Shown piece after piece: positions 31,499 to 40,646 of a stretch of DNA of 64,000 nt. Within the stretch, counting starts at the first letter, position 1. Every line of letters starts with the position of its first letter. The DNA is from DASYAE01 sp036501535 (GTDB taxonomy: Bacteria > Actinomycetota > Actinomycetes > Streptomycetales > Catenulisporaceae): assembly GCA_036501535.1 (NCBI GenBank), contig DASYAE010000272.1, positions 1 through 64,000 on the forward strand, in the 5' to 3' direction. The position numbers were made by a program, and so were the translations under genes. The notes below the pieces were generated by a model. That model saw only the letters and a list, made by a program, of their open reading frames with translations, was not told the origin of the DNA and did not search any database.

Positions 31499-32386
31499 TC
31501 AGCCGATGCGGGCGACGGCGCGGAACCTGATCCGGGTGCCCGGGGCCGCCTGGGCGCACATGTCCAGCGCGGCCTCGGGGACGACGCCGAGCACCGGGTA
31601 GCCGCCGGTGGGCGGGTGGTCGGCGAGGAAGACGATGGGGCGGCCGTCGGCCGGGACCTGGACCGCGCCGAGCACGGTCCCCTCGCTCGGCATGGTGTCC
31701 GCTCCCGCGCGGCGGACGGCGGGGCCGTCCAGCCGCAGCGCGATGCGGTTCGACGCCGAGGCGACGGTGTAATCGGCCGCTGCGAGGGCGGTCAGCGCGT
31801 CGTCGGCGAACAGGCCGGGGCGCGGGGCCGGGAGCAGCGGGAGCTCGAGGTCCGGCCGGGGGGCGCGGAACGGCAGGAAGTCCGGGGCGGCCGCGTCGCC
31901 CGACCGATCCGGTGCCCGGCCGATCGGGACGCGGTCGCCGTCGCGCAGCGGCGCCGGGCCGAGTCCGGCGAGCAGGTCCGTGGAGCGGGAGCCGAGCACC
32001 ATCGGCAAGTCCGCTCCCCCGGCGATCGCGATGTATGAGCGAACGCCGAGCGTCGCCGCGCCGACGTCGAGCACGCTGCCCGCCCCGAGCCGGATCGGTG
32101 CGCACCACGCGGCCGGTCTGCCGTCCACGGTCACCGGCGCGACCGCGCCGCCGACGGCGACCACGAGCGGGGCCGAAGCGCGCAGCGCGACTCCGCCGAT
32201 CGTGGTCTCGAACACCGCCGAGCCCGGTTCGTTGCCGACCGCGCGATTTACCAGTTTGAGGGTCCCCCGATCGGCGGCACCACTGCGTGCGACACCGACG
32301 TGTGCGTAGCCCGCCCGGCCTAAGTCCTGAATTGTGGTCAGCGGACCGGCCCTGAGTACGTCGACGGCTCGCGCGTTCGGCTTCAC
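31499..32386 (-). CDS. pxpC: 5-oxoprolinase subunit C (biotin-dependent carboxyltransferase-like)
   Basis: A 295-aa PxpC/KipA-type subunit of ATP-dependent 5-oxoprolinase. The N-terminal VDVLRAGPLTTIQDLGRAGY and HVGVARSGAADRGTLKLVNR, and the C-terminal VFLADHPPTGGYPVLGVV are family hallmarks. GTG at 32386 overlaps the pxpB stop (GTGA), giving translational coupling. With PxpA and PxpB it cleaves 5-oxoproline to glutamate. Confidence 0.93.
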   Translation of the reverse strand: MKPNARAVDVLRAGPLTTIQDLGRAGYAHVGVARSGAADRGTLKLVNRAVGNEPGSAVFETTIGGVALRASAPLVVAVGGAVAPVTVDGRPAAWCAPIRLGAGSVLDVGAATLGVRSYIAIAGGADLPMVLGSRSTDLLAGLGPAPLRDGDRVPIGRAPDRSGDAAAPDFLPFRAPRPDLELPLLPAPRPGLFADDALTALAAADYTVASASNRIALRLDGPAVRRAGADTMPSEGTVLGAVQVPADGRPIVFLADHPPTGGYPVLGVVPEAALDMCAQAAPGTRIRFRAVARIG

Positions 32387-33033
32387 GTGCTCGCCTCGCG
32401 CGGAGCGAAGCGGACGCGCGTGCCGGGGGGCAGCAGCGCTGGCTGAGGCCGCGTCAGGTCCCACAGCCTGGCGTCCGTCGTGCCGATCAGGTGCCAGCCA
32501 CCGGGCGACGAGCTCGGATAGACACCGGTGTAGGGCCCTGCGACAGCGACCGACCCGGGCGGCACCGAGGGCCGCGGCGTCGGGCGGCGGGGCAGGCGGT
32601 ACTGCTCGGGAAGCCCGGTCAGGTAGGCGAACCCCGGGGCGAATCCGCAGAACGCCGAGCGGTATTCGTGTGCCGAGTGCAGTGCGCCGACCGACCGCGC
32701 CGGCACACCCCATGCCTCGGCGACGGACTCCAGGTCGGGTCCGTTGTAGTCCACCGCGATATGCACGACATCGGTTTCCGGCTCCGCCTGCGCACGCCCG
32801 GCGCCGGTCTCGACCCAGACGTCCCAGGAGGCCAGCTGCGCGGCGAGTCCGGCCGGATCGTCGAGCCCGTCGATCAGGATGCTGCGCTCGGCCGGTACCA
32901 GGTCGTCGACCGGCGGGAGGGCCCTCTCGTCGCGGCGGCGCACCAGCTCCGCGTAGAGCGCCGCGGTCAGCTCGCGGCTGCCGCAGTCCACGAGGAGCGC
33001 GCGCTCGCCGTACCGCAGGATCTGCGCGTCCAT
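32383..33033 (-). CDS. pxpB: 5-oxoprolinase subunit B (KipI-like allophanate hydrolase subunit 1)
   Basis: A 216-aa PxpB/KipI protein with ILRYGERALLVDCGSRE at the N-terminus, VVHIAVDYNGPDLESVAEAW in the middle and FCGFAPGFAYLTGLP near residue 135, the family signature. ATG at 33033 is 22 bp behind the pxpA stop and is preceded by GGGGGA. It would form the PxpB-PxpC kinase complex. Confidence 0.93.
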   Translation of the reverse strand: MDAQILRYGERALLVDCGSRELTAALYAELVRRRDERALPPVDDLVPAERSILIDGLDDPAGLAAQLASWDVWVETGAGRAQAEPETDVVHIAVDYNGPDLESVAEAWGVPARSVGALHSAHEYRSAFCGFAPGFAYLTGLPEQYRLPRRPTPRPSVPPGSVAVAGPYTGVYPSSSPGGWHLIGTTDARLWDLTRPQPALLPPGTRVRFAPREAST

Positions 33034-33055
33034 GCCCGCTATCCCCCGCGCCCGG

Positions 33056-33838
33056 CTACGCGAAGGGCTCGATCTCGACGCCGGCCGCCTCAAGCGCCGA
33101 CCTGACGCCGCGGGCCAGTTCCACCGCGCCCGGCGTATCGCCGTGCAGGCACAGCGAACGCGCCTCGATCGCGACCTGTTCGCCCGACGCCGCCGTGACG
33201 ACCCCGTCCCGCGCCATCCCGACGGCACGCCGGATCACGGCTTCCGGCTCGTGCACGACCGCGCCTGCCTCCGTTCGGGGGACAAGCGTTCCGTCCGCCT
33301 TGTAGGCGCGATCAGCGAACGCCTCTGCGACGATAGGCAGCTCAGCGGCCGTCGCGGCTCGGTGTAACGCCGAACCGGGCAGGCACAGGACCGGCACGAC
33401 CACCGACGCGTCCAGCGCCCGCGGCTCGCCGAAGCCCGTCAGCACCCCCGCGACCACTGCCGCCGCCTGCTCCTCGTCCCAGACCGCGCGGTTGTAGAGC
33501 GCTCCGTGCGGCTTGACATAGACGACGTCCTCACCGGCGCAACGGGCGAAGACGCGCAACGCGCCGATCTGGTAGGCGATCTCGTCGGCCAGTTCCCGCG
33601 CGGGAACGTCCATCGTCCGACGTCCGAAGCCGGCCAGGTCGCGGTAAGACACCTGAGCACCGATACGCACCCCGCGCTCAGCCGCCAGGTCGCAGACGCG
33701 GTGCATCGTGGACGGGTCGCCCGCATGGAAGCCGCAGGCGACGTTCGCGCTGGTCACGACAGAGAGCAGACCCTCGTCGTCGGTCAGCGGCCAGCGGCCG
33801 AATCCCTCGCCCAGGTCGGCGTTGAGGTCCATGGGCAT
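33056..33838 (-). CDS. pxpA: 5-oxoprolinase subunit A (LamB/YcsF family)
   Basis: A 260-aa PxpA. The start MPMDLNADLGEGFGRW, SANVACGFHAGDPSTMH, GAQVSYRDLAGFGRR and VKPHGALYN match the family's conserved segments, including the metal/substrate histidines. First gene of pxpA-pxpB-pxpC. ATG at 33838 sits 6 nt after TATCTT, suggesting a leaderless message; a second ATG two codons later is possible. Confidence 0.95.
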   Translation of the reverse strand: MPMDLNADLGEGFGRWPLTDDEGLLSVVTSANVACGFHAGDPSTMHRVCDLAAERGVRIGAQVSYRDLAGFGRRTMDVPARELADEIAYQIGALRVFARCAGEDVVYVKPHGALYNRAVWDEEQAAAVVAGVLTGFGEPRALDASVVVPVLCLPGSALHRAATAAELPIVAEAFADRAYKADGTLVPRTEAGAVVHEPEAVIRRAVGMARDGVVTAASGEQVAIEARSLCLHGDTPGAVELARGVRSALEAAGVEIEPFA

Positions 33839-33844
33839 CCATCA

Positions 33845-33850
33845 AAGATA
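33845..33850 (-). promoter_or_regulatory. -10 hexamer of pxpABC, leaderless start
   Basis: TATCTT on the minus strand, 6 nt before the pxpA ATG. Confidence 0.5.
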
Positions 33851-33947
33851 ACGGCGCGCTCACGAAAAACAGTGCAATTGGTTGCGTGCGAGTGGCGCGA
33901 TGGTGGTACCTGCGATGCACGGCGGCGCGTGGTGAAACACTGGCCCC

Positions 33948-34826
33948 ATGGCCTTTCCGAGCGCTACCACGCTGGTGACGTTCCCGCGCGGCTCGACCGA
34001 GGGCGGCTCGACCGTGCTGACCGCCCTCCAACTGGACGACGGGGCGCTCGGCGTGATCACGGAGACCACGCCGTTCCACCCGCTCGACCACAGCTGGCCG
34101 GACCAGCCCGGCGACCGCGGCACGCTGGACCACGAGGGCTCTCGCATGGCGGTGCTGGACTGCGTGACCGGCGCGGCCGGCCCGCAGGGCGAGTTCGCCA
34201 CCGGGGCCGGCATCCCGGTGCGCCGCGGCGACCCGGACTGGGCCTGGCTGGCCGTACACGTCGTCGAGCCCTGCGTCGATCCGGCCGAGCTGGTCGGCCG
34301 GCCGGTGGTGCTGCGGGTGGACGCGCAGCGCCGGACCGCGCTGTCCGCCGCGCACACCGGCTGCCACCTGCTCGCCTTCGCGCTGAACGAGGCGCTGGCG
34401 AAGCGCTGGTCCAAGCCGGCCCGCACCGACGCGCTCGGCACGCCGGACTTCGACGCCGTGGCGATGGACAGCTCCCGGATGGACGAGCACGCCAGCACCG
34501 ACCGCTACCGGATCGGCAAGTCCCTGCGCAAGAAGGGCTTCGGCCCGGAGGGGCTGCGCGAGGCGCTGCCGGAGATCGCCGACCGGGTCAACGCGCGGCT
34601 GGCCGAGTGGATCGCGGCGGACGCCCCGGTGCGGATCGACGCGCAGGGGCCGGAGCTGACCGCGCGGCGGCGGTGGGTCTGCGAGCTGCCGCACGGCACG
34701 GCTTCGGTGGACTGCGGCGGGACGCACCTGGCCCGCCTCGGCGAGCTGGCCTCGCTCACCACGTCGCTCTCGCTCTCCGAGGACGGCACCGAGCTGGTCG
34801 CGGTCACCACGCCGAAGCGCGCCTAG
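33948..34826 (+). CDS. alanyl-tRNA editing (AlaX-like) protein
   Basis: A 292-aa protein of the threonyl/alanyl-tRNA second additional domain family. The zinc-site motifs are visible as SAAHTGCHLLAFALNEAL (HxxxH) and SVDCGGTHLARLGEL (CxxxH), in the right order. The N-terminus (FPRGSTEGGSTVL, HPLDHSWPDQPGDRG) is beta-rich as in the AlaRS C-terminal half. AlaX proteins hydrolyse mischarged Ser- or Gly-tRNA(Ala) in trans. Divergent subfamily, hence activity is inferred. ATG at 33948 lacks a clear Shine-Dalgarno. Confidence 0.75.
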   Translation: MAFPSATTLVTFPRGSTEGGSTVLTALQLDDGALGVITETTPFHPLDHSWPDQPGDRGTLDHEGSRMAVLDCVTGAAGPQGEFATGAGIPVRRGDPDWAWLAVHVVEPCVDPAELVGRPVVLRVDAQRRTALSAAHTGCHLLAFALNEALAKRWSKPARTDALGTPDFDAVAMDSSRMDEHASTDRYRIGKSLRKKGFGPEGLREALPEIADRVNARLAEWIAADAPVRIDAQGPELTARRRWVCELPHGTASVDCGGTHLARLGELASLTTSLSLSEDGTELVAVTTPKRA

Positions 34827-34860
34827 CGCAAGTCCGCGCTTAGCCTGAGACTCTTGATCC

Positions 34861-35808
34861 GTGACTCCAGATCGCTTCTTCTCGCTGCTGCTGACGCTGC
34901 AGTCTCGGGAGACCCTGACGACCGCCGATCTTGCGGCGCAAGTCGGTGTGTCGGTCCGTACCGTCCTGCGAGATCTGCAATGGCTGCAAGAAGCGGGCTT
35001 CCCGCTGCTGATCCGACGAGGCCGTTGGGGCGGGGTGACCCTTCTGCCCGGTGGGTCGCTCGACACGTCACGGCTCACCGCCAGTGAACGGGACCATCTC
35101 GCGCTCTACGGCCTCGACGACACGCAGCGCGAGCAGCTGGGAGCCGCGGCCGACACCCGGCGCGCGCACCAGAAGATGCGTTCGACCCTGCGCCCGTCGA
35201 ACACCGATGTGCTGCCCGTGAGCGCGATCGTCACCACCGACAACAGGCCGTGGTTCTCCAGGGACATTGAGGGGCTGCCTCCGGCAGCGCTGGTGGGTGA
35301 CCTGCGGCGCGGAGTGCGGTTGCGCATCTGCTACCGCCGATCCGAGGACACCGAGGCCACCTGGCGGGTCATAGACCCTTACGGGCTGCTGGCCAAAGCC
35401 GGCAGGTGGTATCTCGTGGCAGACTCCGTGGGTCGTCCTCAACTCCACGCGCTGGAACGGATCGTCGGCTGGGAGCCGATGCGGGCAGCTCGTCGAATGC
35501 GTCCGGACGTGAACCTGGAAATCGTCGCAAGCGAACTGACGGCACACTGGGAGAAGCCGGAAGCCTTCCAGATCCACGCCGAACTCGACTCGAACCAACT
35601 CAGTCGGGCGAGGCGCATCCTCGGCCGCCGCTTGACCATTCGGGACACCGCAGGAGCGCAACGAGTACGCATCACGGTCACCGGTCGGGAGTTGGAGGAC
35701 GTTCGCCTGCTACTGCAGTTCGGCAACAGCGTCACCGTCACCGGCCCCGCAGAAGCCCGCGAGCGCATCCGAGAACTCGCTACACAGATCCTTCAGATGC
35801 ACTCCTAA
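34861..35808 (+). CDS. WYL-domain (YafY-type) transcriptional regulator
   Basis: A 315-aa regulator beginning VTPDRFFSLLLTLQSRETLT, with the DeoR-like helix-turn-helix TADLAAQVGVSVRTVLRDLQ and wing FPLLIRRGRWGGVTLLPGGS. The WYL domain covers about residues 145-240 (RLRICYRRSEDTEATWRVID, GLLAKAGRWYLVADS), with RWYL as the WYL core, and a C-terminal extension follows. WYL domains bind nucleic acid or ligands. GTG at 34861 is 34 bp after the AlaX-like gene, so cotranscription is possible. Confidence 0.9.
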   Translation: MTPDRFFSLLLTLQSRETLTTADLAAQVGVSVRTVLRDLQWLQEAGFPLLIRRGRWGGVTLLPGGSLDTSRLTASERDHLALYGLDDTQREQLGAAADTRRAHQKMRSTLRPSNTDVLPVSAIVTTDNRPWFSRDIEGLPPAALVGDLRRGVRLRICYRRSEDTEATWRVIDPYGLLAKAGRWYLVADSVGRPQLHALERIVGWEPMRAARRMRPDVNLEIVASELTAHWEKPEAFQIHAELDSNQLSRARRILGRRLTIRDTAGAQRVRITVTGRELEDVRLLLQFGNSVTVTGPAEARERIRELATQILQMHS

Positions 35809-36035
35809 CGGGGGGTTCACCCCAGCCCGACGAGGCGTGTGGTGTGTGGCGGAGTGCGGCGTACGAGCTCCGGTCGGCAGTAGACGGTGACACGAGGTGG
35901 ACCACTTCACCGGCTAGAACATAGCTCTCCGACAATGCGTGGACAGCGTGCAGCAACCAGCCACGTTCACCGCCGTCACGGTCTGAAGGAGGCCAGGCTG
36001 CCAGCGAGGTAGCGCCCTGCTTTTGTTAGGAGTCC

Positions 36036-37799
36036 TCAGCCGACCGCGTCGGCGACGGCGCGGCCGGCCTGCCGCCCGGAGAACAGGCAGCCGCCGAGGA
36101 AGGTGCCCTCCAGCGAGCGGTAGCCGTGCATGCCGCCGCCGCCGAAGCCGGCCGCCTCGCCCGCCGCGTACAGGCCGGGCAGCGGCTCGCCGTCGGCCCG
36201 CAGCACCCGGCCGGCCAGGTCGGTCTCGAGGCCGCCGAGCGACTTGCGGGTCAGGATATTGAGCCGCACGGCGATCAGCGGGCCGGCCTTCGGGTCCAGG
36301 ATCCGGTGCGGCTTGGCCACCCGGACCAGCCGGTCGACCCGGTAGGCGCGCGCGCCGCGGATTGCGGTGATCTGAAGGTCCTTGGCGAACGCGTGGTCGA
36401 CCTCGCGGTCGCGGGCCTCGATCTGGCGGCGCAGCGCGTCCGGGTCGATCACCGGCGGCTCGCCGCCGTCGCCGCCGGCGCGGGCCAGCTTGTTCATCCC
36501 GGCCACCAGCTCGGCCAGGGTGTCGGCGACGACGAAGCCGGCGCCGTGCCGCTTGAAGGCCTCGACCGGGGCCGGCGCGCCGGCGCGGGCCCGGCCGAGT
36601 ACCTGGCGCACGCTGCGTCCGGTCAGGTCGGGGTTCTGCTCCGAGCCGGACAGGGCGAATTCGCGCTCGATGATCCTCTGGTCGAGCACGAACCAGGTGT
36701 AGTCGTAGCCGGTGCCGGTGATGTGCTCGAGGGTGCCCAGCGTGTCGAAGCCCGGGAACAGCGGCGCCGGCAGGCGGCGGCCGCGCGCGTCGAACCAGAG
36801 CGAGGACGGCCCCGGGATGATCCTGATGCCGTGCATCGGCCAGATCGGGTTCCAGTTCTCCAGGCCCTCGGTGTAGTGCCACATCCGGTCGCCGTTGACG
36901 GTGTGCGCGCCGGCCGCCTCGGCGATGCCGAGCATCCGGCCGTCGACGTACTCCGGGACGCCGGAGAGCATCCGGGCCGGCGCCTTGCCGAGCCGGGCCG
37001 GCCAGTTGCGGCGGACCAGCTCGTGGTTGCCGCCGATCCCGCCCGAGGTCACGATCACGGCCTGCGCGGCGAATTCGAACTCGCCGACGGCGGTGCGGGA
37101 GGTGGCGACGCCGCGCGGCGCGTCGCTCGGCTCCAGGACCGCGCCGCGCACCCCGGTGACGGTCCCGTCGGTGACGACGAGTTCGTCCACGCGGTGCCGG
37201 AACGCGAAGGTGACCAGCCCCTGCGCGGCCGCCTCGCGCACCCGCCGCTCGAAGGGCTCGACGACGCCGGGCCCGGTGCCCCAGGTGATGTGGAACCGGG
37301 GCACCGAGTTGCCGTGCCCGTCGGCCAGGTAGCCGCCCCGCTCGGCCCAGCCGACCAGCGGGAAGAGCCCGATGCCCAGCTCGCGCAGCCAGGCGCGCTT
37401 CTCGCCGGCGGCGAAGTCGACGTAGGCCTCGGCCCAGCGGCGCGGCCAGGCGTCCTCGTCCCGGTCGAAGCCGGCCGTGCCGAGCCAGTCCTGCCAGGCC
37501 AGCTCGCGCGAGTCGCGGATGCCCATCCGGCGCTGCTCCGGCGAGCCGACCAGGAACAGGCCGCCGAAGGACCAGAAGGCCTGGCCGCCGAGCGAGGACT
37601 CGGGCTCCTGCTCGACCAGGACCACCCGGCGCCCGGCCGCGGCCAGCTGCGCGGTCGCCACCAGCCCGGCCAGGCCCGCCCCGACCACGACCGCATCCGC
37701 CCGGACGGTGTCCGTGCCCGTCTGGTCCGTGCTGCTCTGGTCCGCGCTCCGGTCCGTGCCCGCCTCGGAGCCGCCTTCTGCACCGCTCGCGTCGCTCAC
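36036..37799 (-). CDS. FAD-dependent dehydrogenase (FAD_binding_2 family)
   Basis: A 587-aa flavoprotein. After a polar, repetitive N-terminal tail rich in Asp/Ser/Thr (about 33 residues) comes the dinucleotide-binding motif VVVGAGLAGLVATAQLAAAG and VLVEQEPESSLGGQAFWSFG. The C-terminal FAD closing segment reads GLYAAGEAAGFGGGGMHGYR. Family members include 3-ketosteroid dehydrogenases and fumarate-reductase-like enzymes; relatives annotated simply as FAD-binding dehydrogenase are closest in pattern. Start GTG at 37799 has GGAAG upstream. Substrate not assignable. Confidence 0.9.
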   Translation of the reverse strand: MSDASGAEGGSEAGTDRSADQSSTDQTGTDTVRADAVVVGAGLAGLVATAQLAAAGRRVVLVEQEPESSLGGQAFWSFGGLFLVGSPEQRRMGIRDSRELAWQDWLGTAGFDRDEDAWPRRWAEAYVDFAAGEKRAWLRELGIGLFPLVGWAERGGYLADGHGNSVPRFHITWGTGPGVVEPFERRVREAAAQGLVTFAFRHRVDELVVTDGTVTGVRGAVLEPSDAPRGVATSRTAVGEFEFAAQAVIVTSGGIGGNHELVRRNWPARLGKAPARMLSGVPEYVDGRMLGIAEAAGAHTVNGDRMWHYTEGLENWNPIWPMHGIRIIPGPSSLWFDARGRRLPAPLFPGFDTLGTLEHITGTGYDYTWFVLDQRIIEREFALSGSEQNPDLTGRSVRQVLGRARAGAPAPVEAFKRHGAGFVVADTLAELVAGMNKLARAGGDGGEPPVIDPDALRRQIEARDREVDHAFAKDLQITAIRGARAYRVDRLVRVAKPHRILDPKAGPLIAVRLNILTRKSLGGLETDLAGRVLRADGEPLPGLYAAGEAAGFGGGGMHGYRSLEGTFLGGCLFSGRQAGRAVADAVG

Positions 37800-37859
37800 G
37801 CTTCCACGTCCTTCGCCTCGTCGCTCCAGGCTGCCGCCTCTGTCTTGGCCCGACTGAAG

Positions 37860-39308
37860 TTACCGAGTGGTAATCCGGCGGGGCAAGAGCAGCGCGGCCC
37901 CGGCCGTCGCCAACAGGAGCGCGGCGGAGACCAGCAGGCTGATCCGCAGCCCGGTAAGGAAGTCCGCGCGCTGCGCGACCAGGGCTCCGAACGCGGCGAC
38001 GGCGAGCGCTCCGCCGGTCTGCCGGGCCGAGTTCAGCACGCCCCCGGCCATCCCGGCCCGCTCCGGCGCGATCCCGCCCATCATCACGGCGGTCAGCGAC
38101 GGGACGGTGAAGCCGAGGCCCACGCCGATCGGGACCAGCATCAAGGCCAGCACGGGCCGCGGCGCGCCGGCCCCGAAGGCGGCGATCAGCAGCAGCGCGG
38201 CGGCGCAGAAGACCTGGCCGGAGATCATCGGCACGCGCGGCCCGAAGCGCACGGCCGCGCGGGCCGAGCCGACGTTCGCCAGCGCGATCAGCGCGGACAT
38301 CGGCAGGAACATCAGGCCGGCGCGGACCGCGGACATGCCGAGCAGGTCCTGGAAGTAGAGGCCGAAGACGAAGACGAGCCCGTAGAAGGCCGCGTTGACC
38401 GCGAAGCCGATCGCCACGCTGATCGAGACGACCCGGTCGCGGAACAGGCCGAACGGCAGCATCGGGTCGGCCGCGCGCCGCTCGGCCCCGGCGAACGCGG
38501 CCATGGCGACCGCCGCGATCAGGAGGCTGGCGACGGTCGCCGGGCGGGTGAAACCGGCGGCGCCGCCCTCGATGACGCCGTAGGTCAGCGCGCCGAGGCC
38601 GAGCACCGCGGCGATCTGGCCGGGCAGGTCGAGCGCGGCGGGGCGGCGCGGCGAGCGGGCGGCGCGGGCCAGGACCGCGAGCGCCGCGACGCCGACCGGC
38701 AGGTTGAGGTAGAAGATCGCCCGCCAGCTCACGGCGCTGGTCAGCGCGCCGCCGACGACCGGCCCGAGCGCGGTGGCCACGGCGCCGCCGACGGTCCACA
38801 GCGCGATCGCCCGGGCCCGGGCGGCCGCGTCCGGGAAGGCCTGGCGGACCAGCGCCAGCGAGGAGGGCAGCATGACCGCCGCCGCGCTGCCCTGCACCAG
38901 CCGGGCGCCGATCAGCGGGCCGAGCGAGGGCGCCAGGCCGCAGGCGGCGGAGGCGAGGGTGAAGACGGCCAGGCCCGCGGCGTACGCCCGGCTCGCGCCG
39001 AACCGGTCCGAGAAGGCGCCGGCCGACAGCAGCAGCGCAGCGAACATGAGCGTATAGGCGTCGACCACCCATTGCAGGCCGGAGGTGGTGCCGCCGAGCC
39101 CGCGCCCGATCGCGGGCAGCGCGACGTTGACCGCGGAGGCGTCAAGGCCGATGACGGCGAAGCCCAGCAGGGCCGCGCCGAGCAGGACCTGCGGCGAGGC
39201 GTGGTGCCGCGGGGTTGTCTGTGCGAGTCCGGGGTCGTGGCCGGGTCCGGGGCGGTGGTCGGTGCCATGCTGTGTGGTCGCGGCCGGCGGGGTGACGGTA
39301 GCCGCCAT
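37860..39308 (-). CDS. MFS transporter, DHA2-like
   Basis: A 482-aa facilitator. After a His/Pro-rich tail, helix 1 (VLLGAALLGFAVIGLDASAV) is followed by NVALPAIGRGLGGTTSGLQW and VVDAYTLMFAALLLSAGAFS-DRFG, the motif D1/A pattern of DHA2-type drug:H+ antiporters. About 12-14 helices. ATG at 39308 has GGGGAGG upstream. It is divergent from the XRE regulator gene at 39514, which may control it. Confidence 0.92.
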   Translation of the reverse strand: MAATVTPPAATTQHGTDHRPGPGHDPGLAQTTPRHHASPQVLLGAALLGFAVIGLDASAVNVALPAIGRGLGGTTSGLQWVVDAYTLMFAALLLSAGAFSDRFGASRAYAAGLAVFTLASAACGLAPSLGPLIGARLVQGSAAAVMLPSSLALVRQAFPDAAARARAIALWTVGGAVATALGPVVGGALTSAVSWRAIFYLNLPVGVAALAVLARAARSPRRPAALDLPGQIAAVLGLGALTYGVIEGGAAGFTRPATVASLLIAAVAMAAFAGAERRAADPMLPFGLFRDRVVSISVAIGFAVNAAFYGLVFVFGLYFQDLLGMSAVRAGLMFLPMSALIALANVGSARAAVRFGPRVPMISGQVFCAAALLLIAAFGAGAPRPVLALMLVPIGVGLGFTVPSLTAVMMGGIAPERAGMAGGVLNSARQTGGALAVAAFGALVAQRADFLTGLRISLLVSAALLLATAGAALLLPRRITTR

Positions 39309-39513
39309 GATGTGCCTCCCCGATCAGGGTTCTGCGGATTTGTTCCGGGCCCGGGTCGGCGGGCCCTGCGGCGCGTGCGCCGCCGTTGTTCATGCTGGCC
39401 GCGACACGGAGGGCGCGGCAGACCGGGCTGAGCCGGGGCGCGCGGAGCGGGGGTGCGGCAGGACCCCCCCGCGGCGCTTCCGGTTCCGGCCGCCGGGTCG
39501 GCAGACTGGGGGT

Positions 39514-40422
39514 ATGGCTGATCAGACCGAGCTGGGCAGGTTCCTGCGGGCGCGCAGGGCCGGGGTGAACCCGGCCGACCTCGGACTGCCGGCCGGTACG
39601 GGCATCCGCCGCACCCCGGGCCTGCGCCGGGAGGAGCTGGCCGCGCTGGCCGGCGTCAGCATCGACTACTACATCCGGCTGGAGCGCGGCAAGGAGAGCC
39701 GGCCCGGTCCGGCGGTGGTCGACGCGCTGGCCCGCGCGCTGCGGCTGAGCGCCGAGGAGCACGAATACCTGCGCGAGCTGGCCGCGCAGGCGGCGCGCCA
39801 CGCGCCCGAGCCGCGTGCGACGCCGTCGCGCTCGGTGCGGCCGACGGTGCGGATGCTGCTCGAGTCGCTGCGGCCGTGTCCGGCCTACGTGCTCGGCCGC
39901 ACGAACGACATCCTGGCCTCGAACCCCGGCGGCATGCGGCTGATGCCCGGTATGGCGGAGTGGCCGGCCCGGCAGCGCAACACCATCCGGTACACGTTCC
40001 TGCATCCGGCGGCCCGCGGCCTGTGGCCGGACTGGGAGATCAAGGCGAAGAACTGCGTGGCCCACCTGCGCGCGGTGGCCGGCTCCGACCCGGACGCGCC
40101 GGACCTGGCCGCGCTGGTCGGCGAGCTGATCGTGAAGAGCCCCGACTTCAACCGGCTCTGGGAGCGCTACGAGGTGCGCACGATCGGGGACGGGCAGAAG
40201 ACCTTCCGGCATCCGCTGGTCGGCCTGTTGACGCTGCAGCACGAGGTGATGCAGCTCAACCGGACCGACGGGCAGCGGGTGGTGGCCTACATGGCCGAGC
40301 CGGGCACCCCGGATCACGACGCGATGATCCTGCTGGACCGGATCGACGTTGAACTCGAACAGCCGAATACGGGAGAGGACGCGCAGGCCGCGCCCCGGAC
40401 GGCAGGTGCCGAAGCCGACTGA
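39514..40422 (+). CDS. XRE-type regulator with MmyB-like ligand domain
   Basis: A 302-aa regulator. The helix-turn-helix ELGRFLRARRAGVNPADLGL, TPGLRREELAALAGVSIDYY, IRLERGKESRPGPAVVDAL is typical of the actinobacterial MmyB-domain class, and the C-terminal PAS-like domain begins near CPAYVLGRTNDILASNPGGM and contains DPDAPDLAALVGELIVKSPD. Such proteins often control a divergently transcribed oxidoreductase or transporter gene; here the neighbour is the MFS gene. ATG at 39514. Confidence 0.92.
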   Translation: MADQTELGRFLRARRAGVNPADLGLPAGTGIRRTPGLRREELAALAGVSIDYYIRLERGKESRPGPAVVDALARALRLSAEEHEYLRELAAQAARHAPEPRATPSRSVRPTVRMLLESLRPCPAYVLGRTNDILASNPGGMRLMPGMAEWPARQRNTIRYTFLHPAARGLWPDWEIKAKNCVAHLRAVAGSDPDAPDLAALVGELIVKSPDFNRLWERYEVRTIGDGQKTFRHPLVGLLTLQHEVMQLNRTDGQRVVAYMAEPGTPDHDAMILLDRIDVELEQPNTGEDAQAAPRTAGAEAD

Positions 40423-40646
40423 ATCCACGCAAAATCGGAAGCTTAGTCCGCGGCAGGTCGGTAATATCGCGCGGGACGGGAGATTCGATCGGCGGCCCAG
40501 CGGGTGGATGCGGCGCCGGCAGGGGCGCCCACTCAGGACTCTCATCCAGCCTCCGCGACGCAGACTGCGTATGGGCTTTACAACGGCATCCCCCGGCTCG
40601 GCCCTCTGTCTTTCATGAGTGGCCGTCGACACAGGGGAGGCCGGAC

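Noticed and set aside
35914..39072. Minus-strand open frame of over 1000 codons across the FAD dehydrogenase and MFS genes
   Set aside because: It is a different frame of two well-recognised genes; its translation is Arg/Ala/Gly-rich low complexity.
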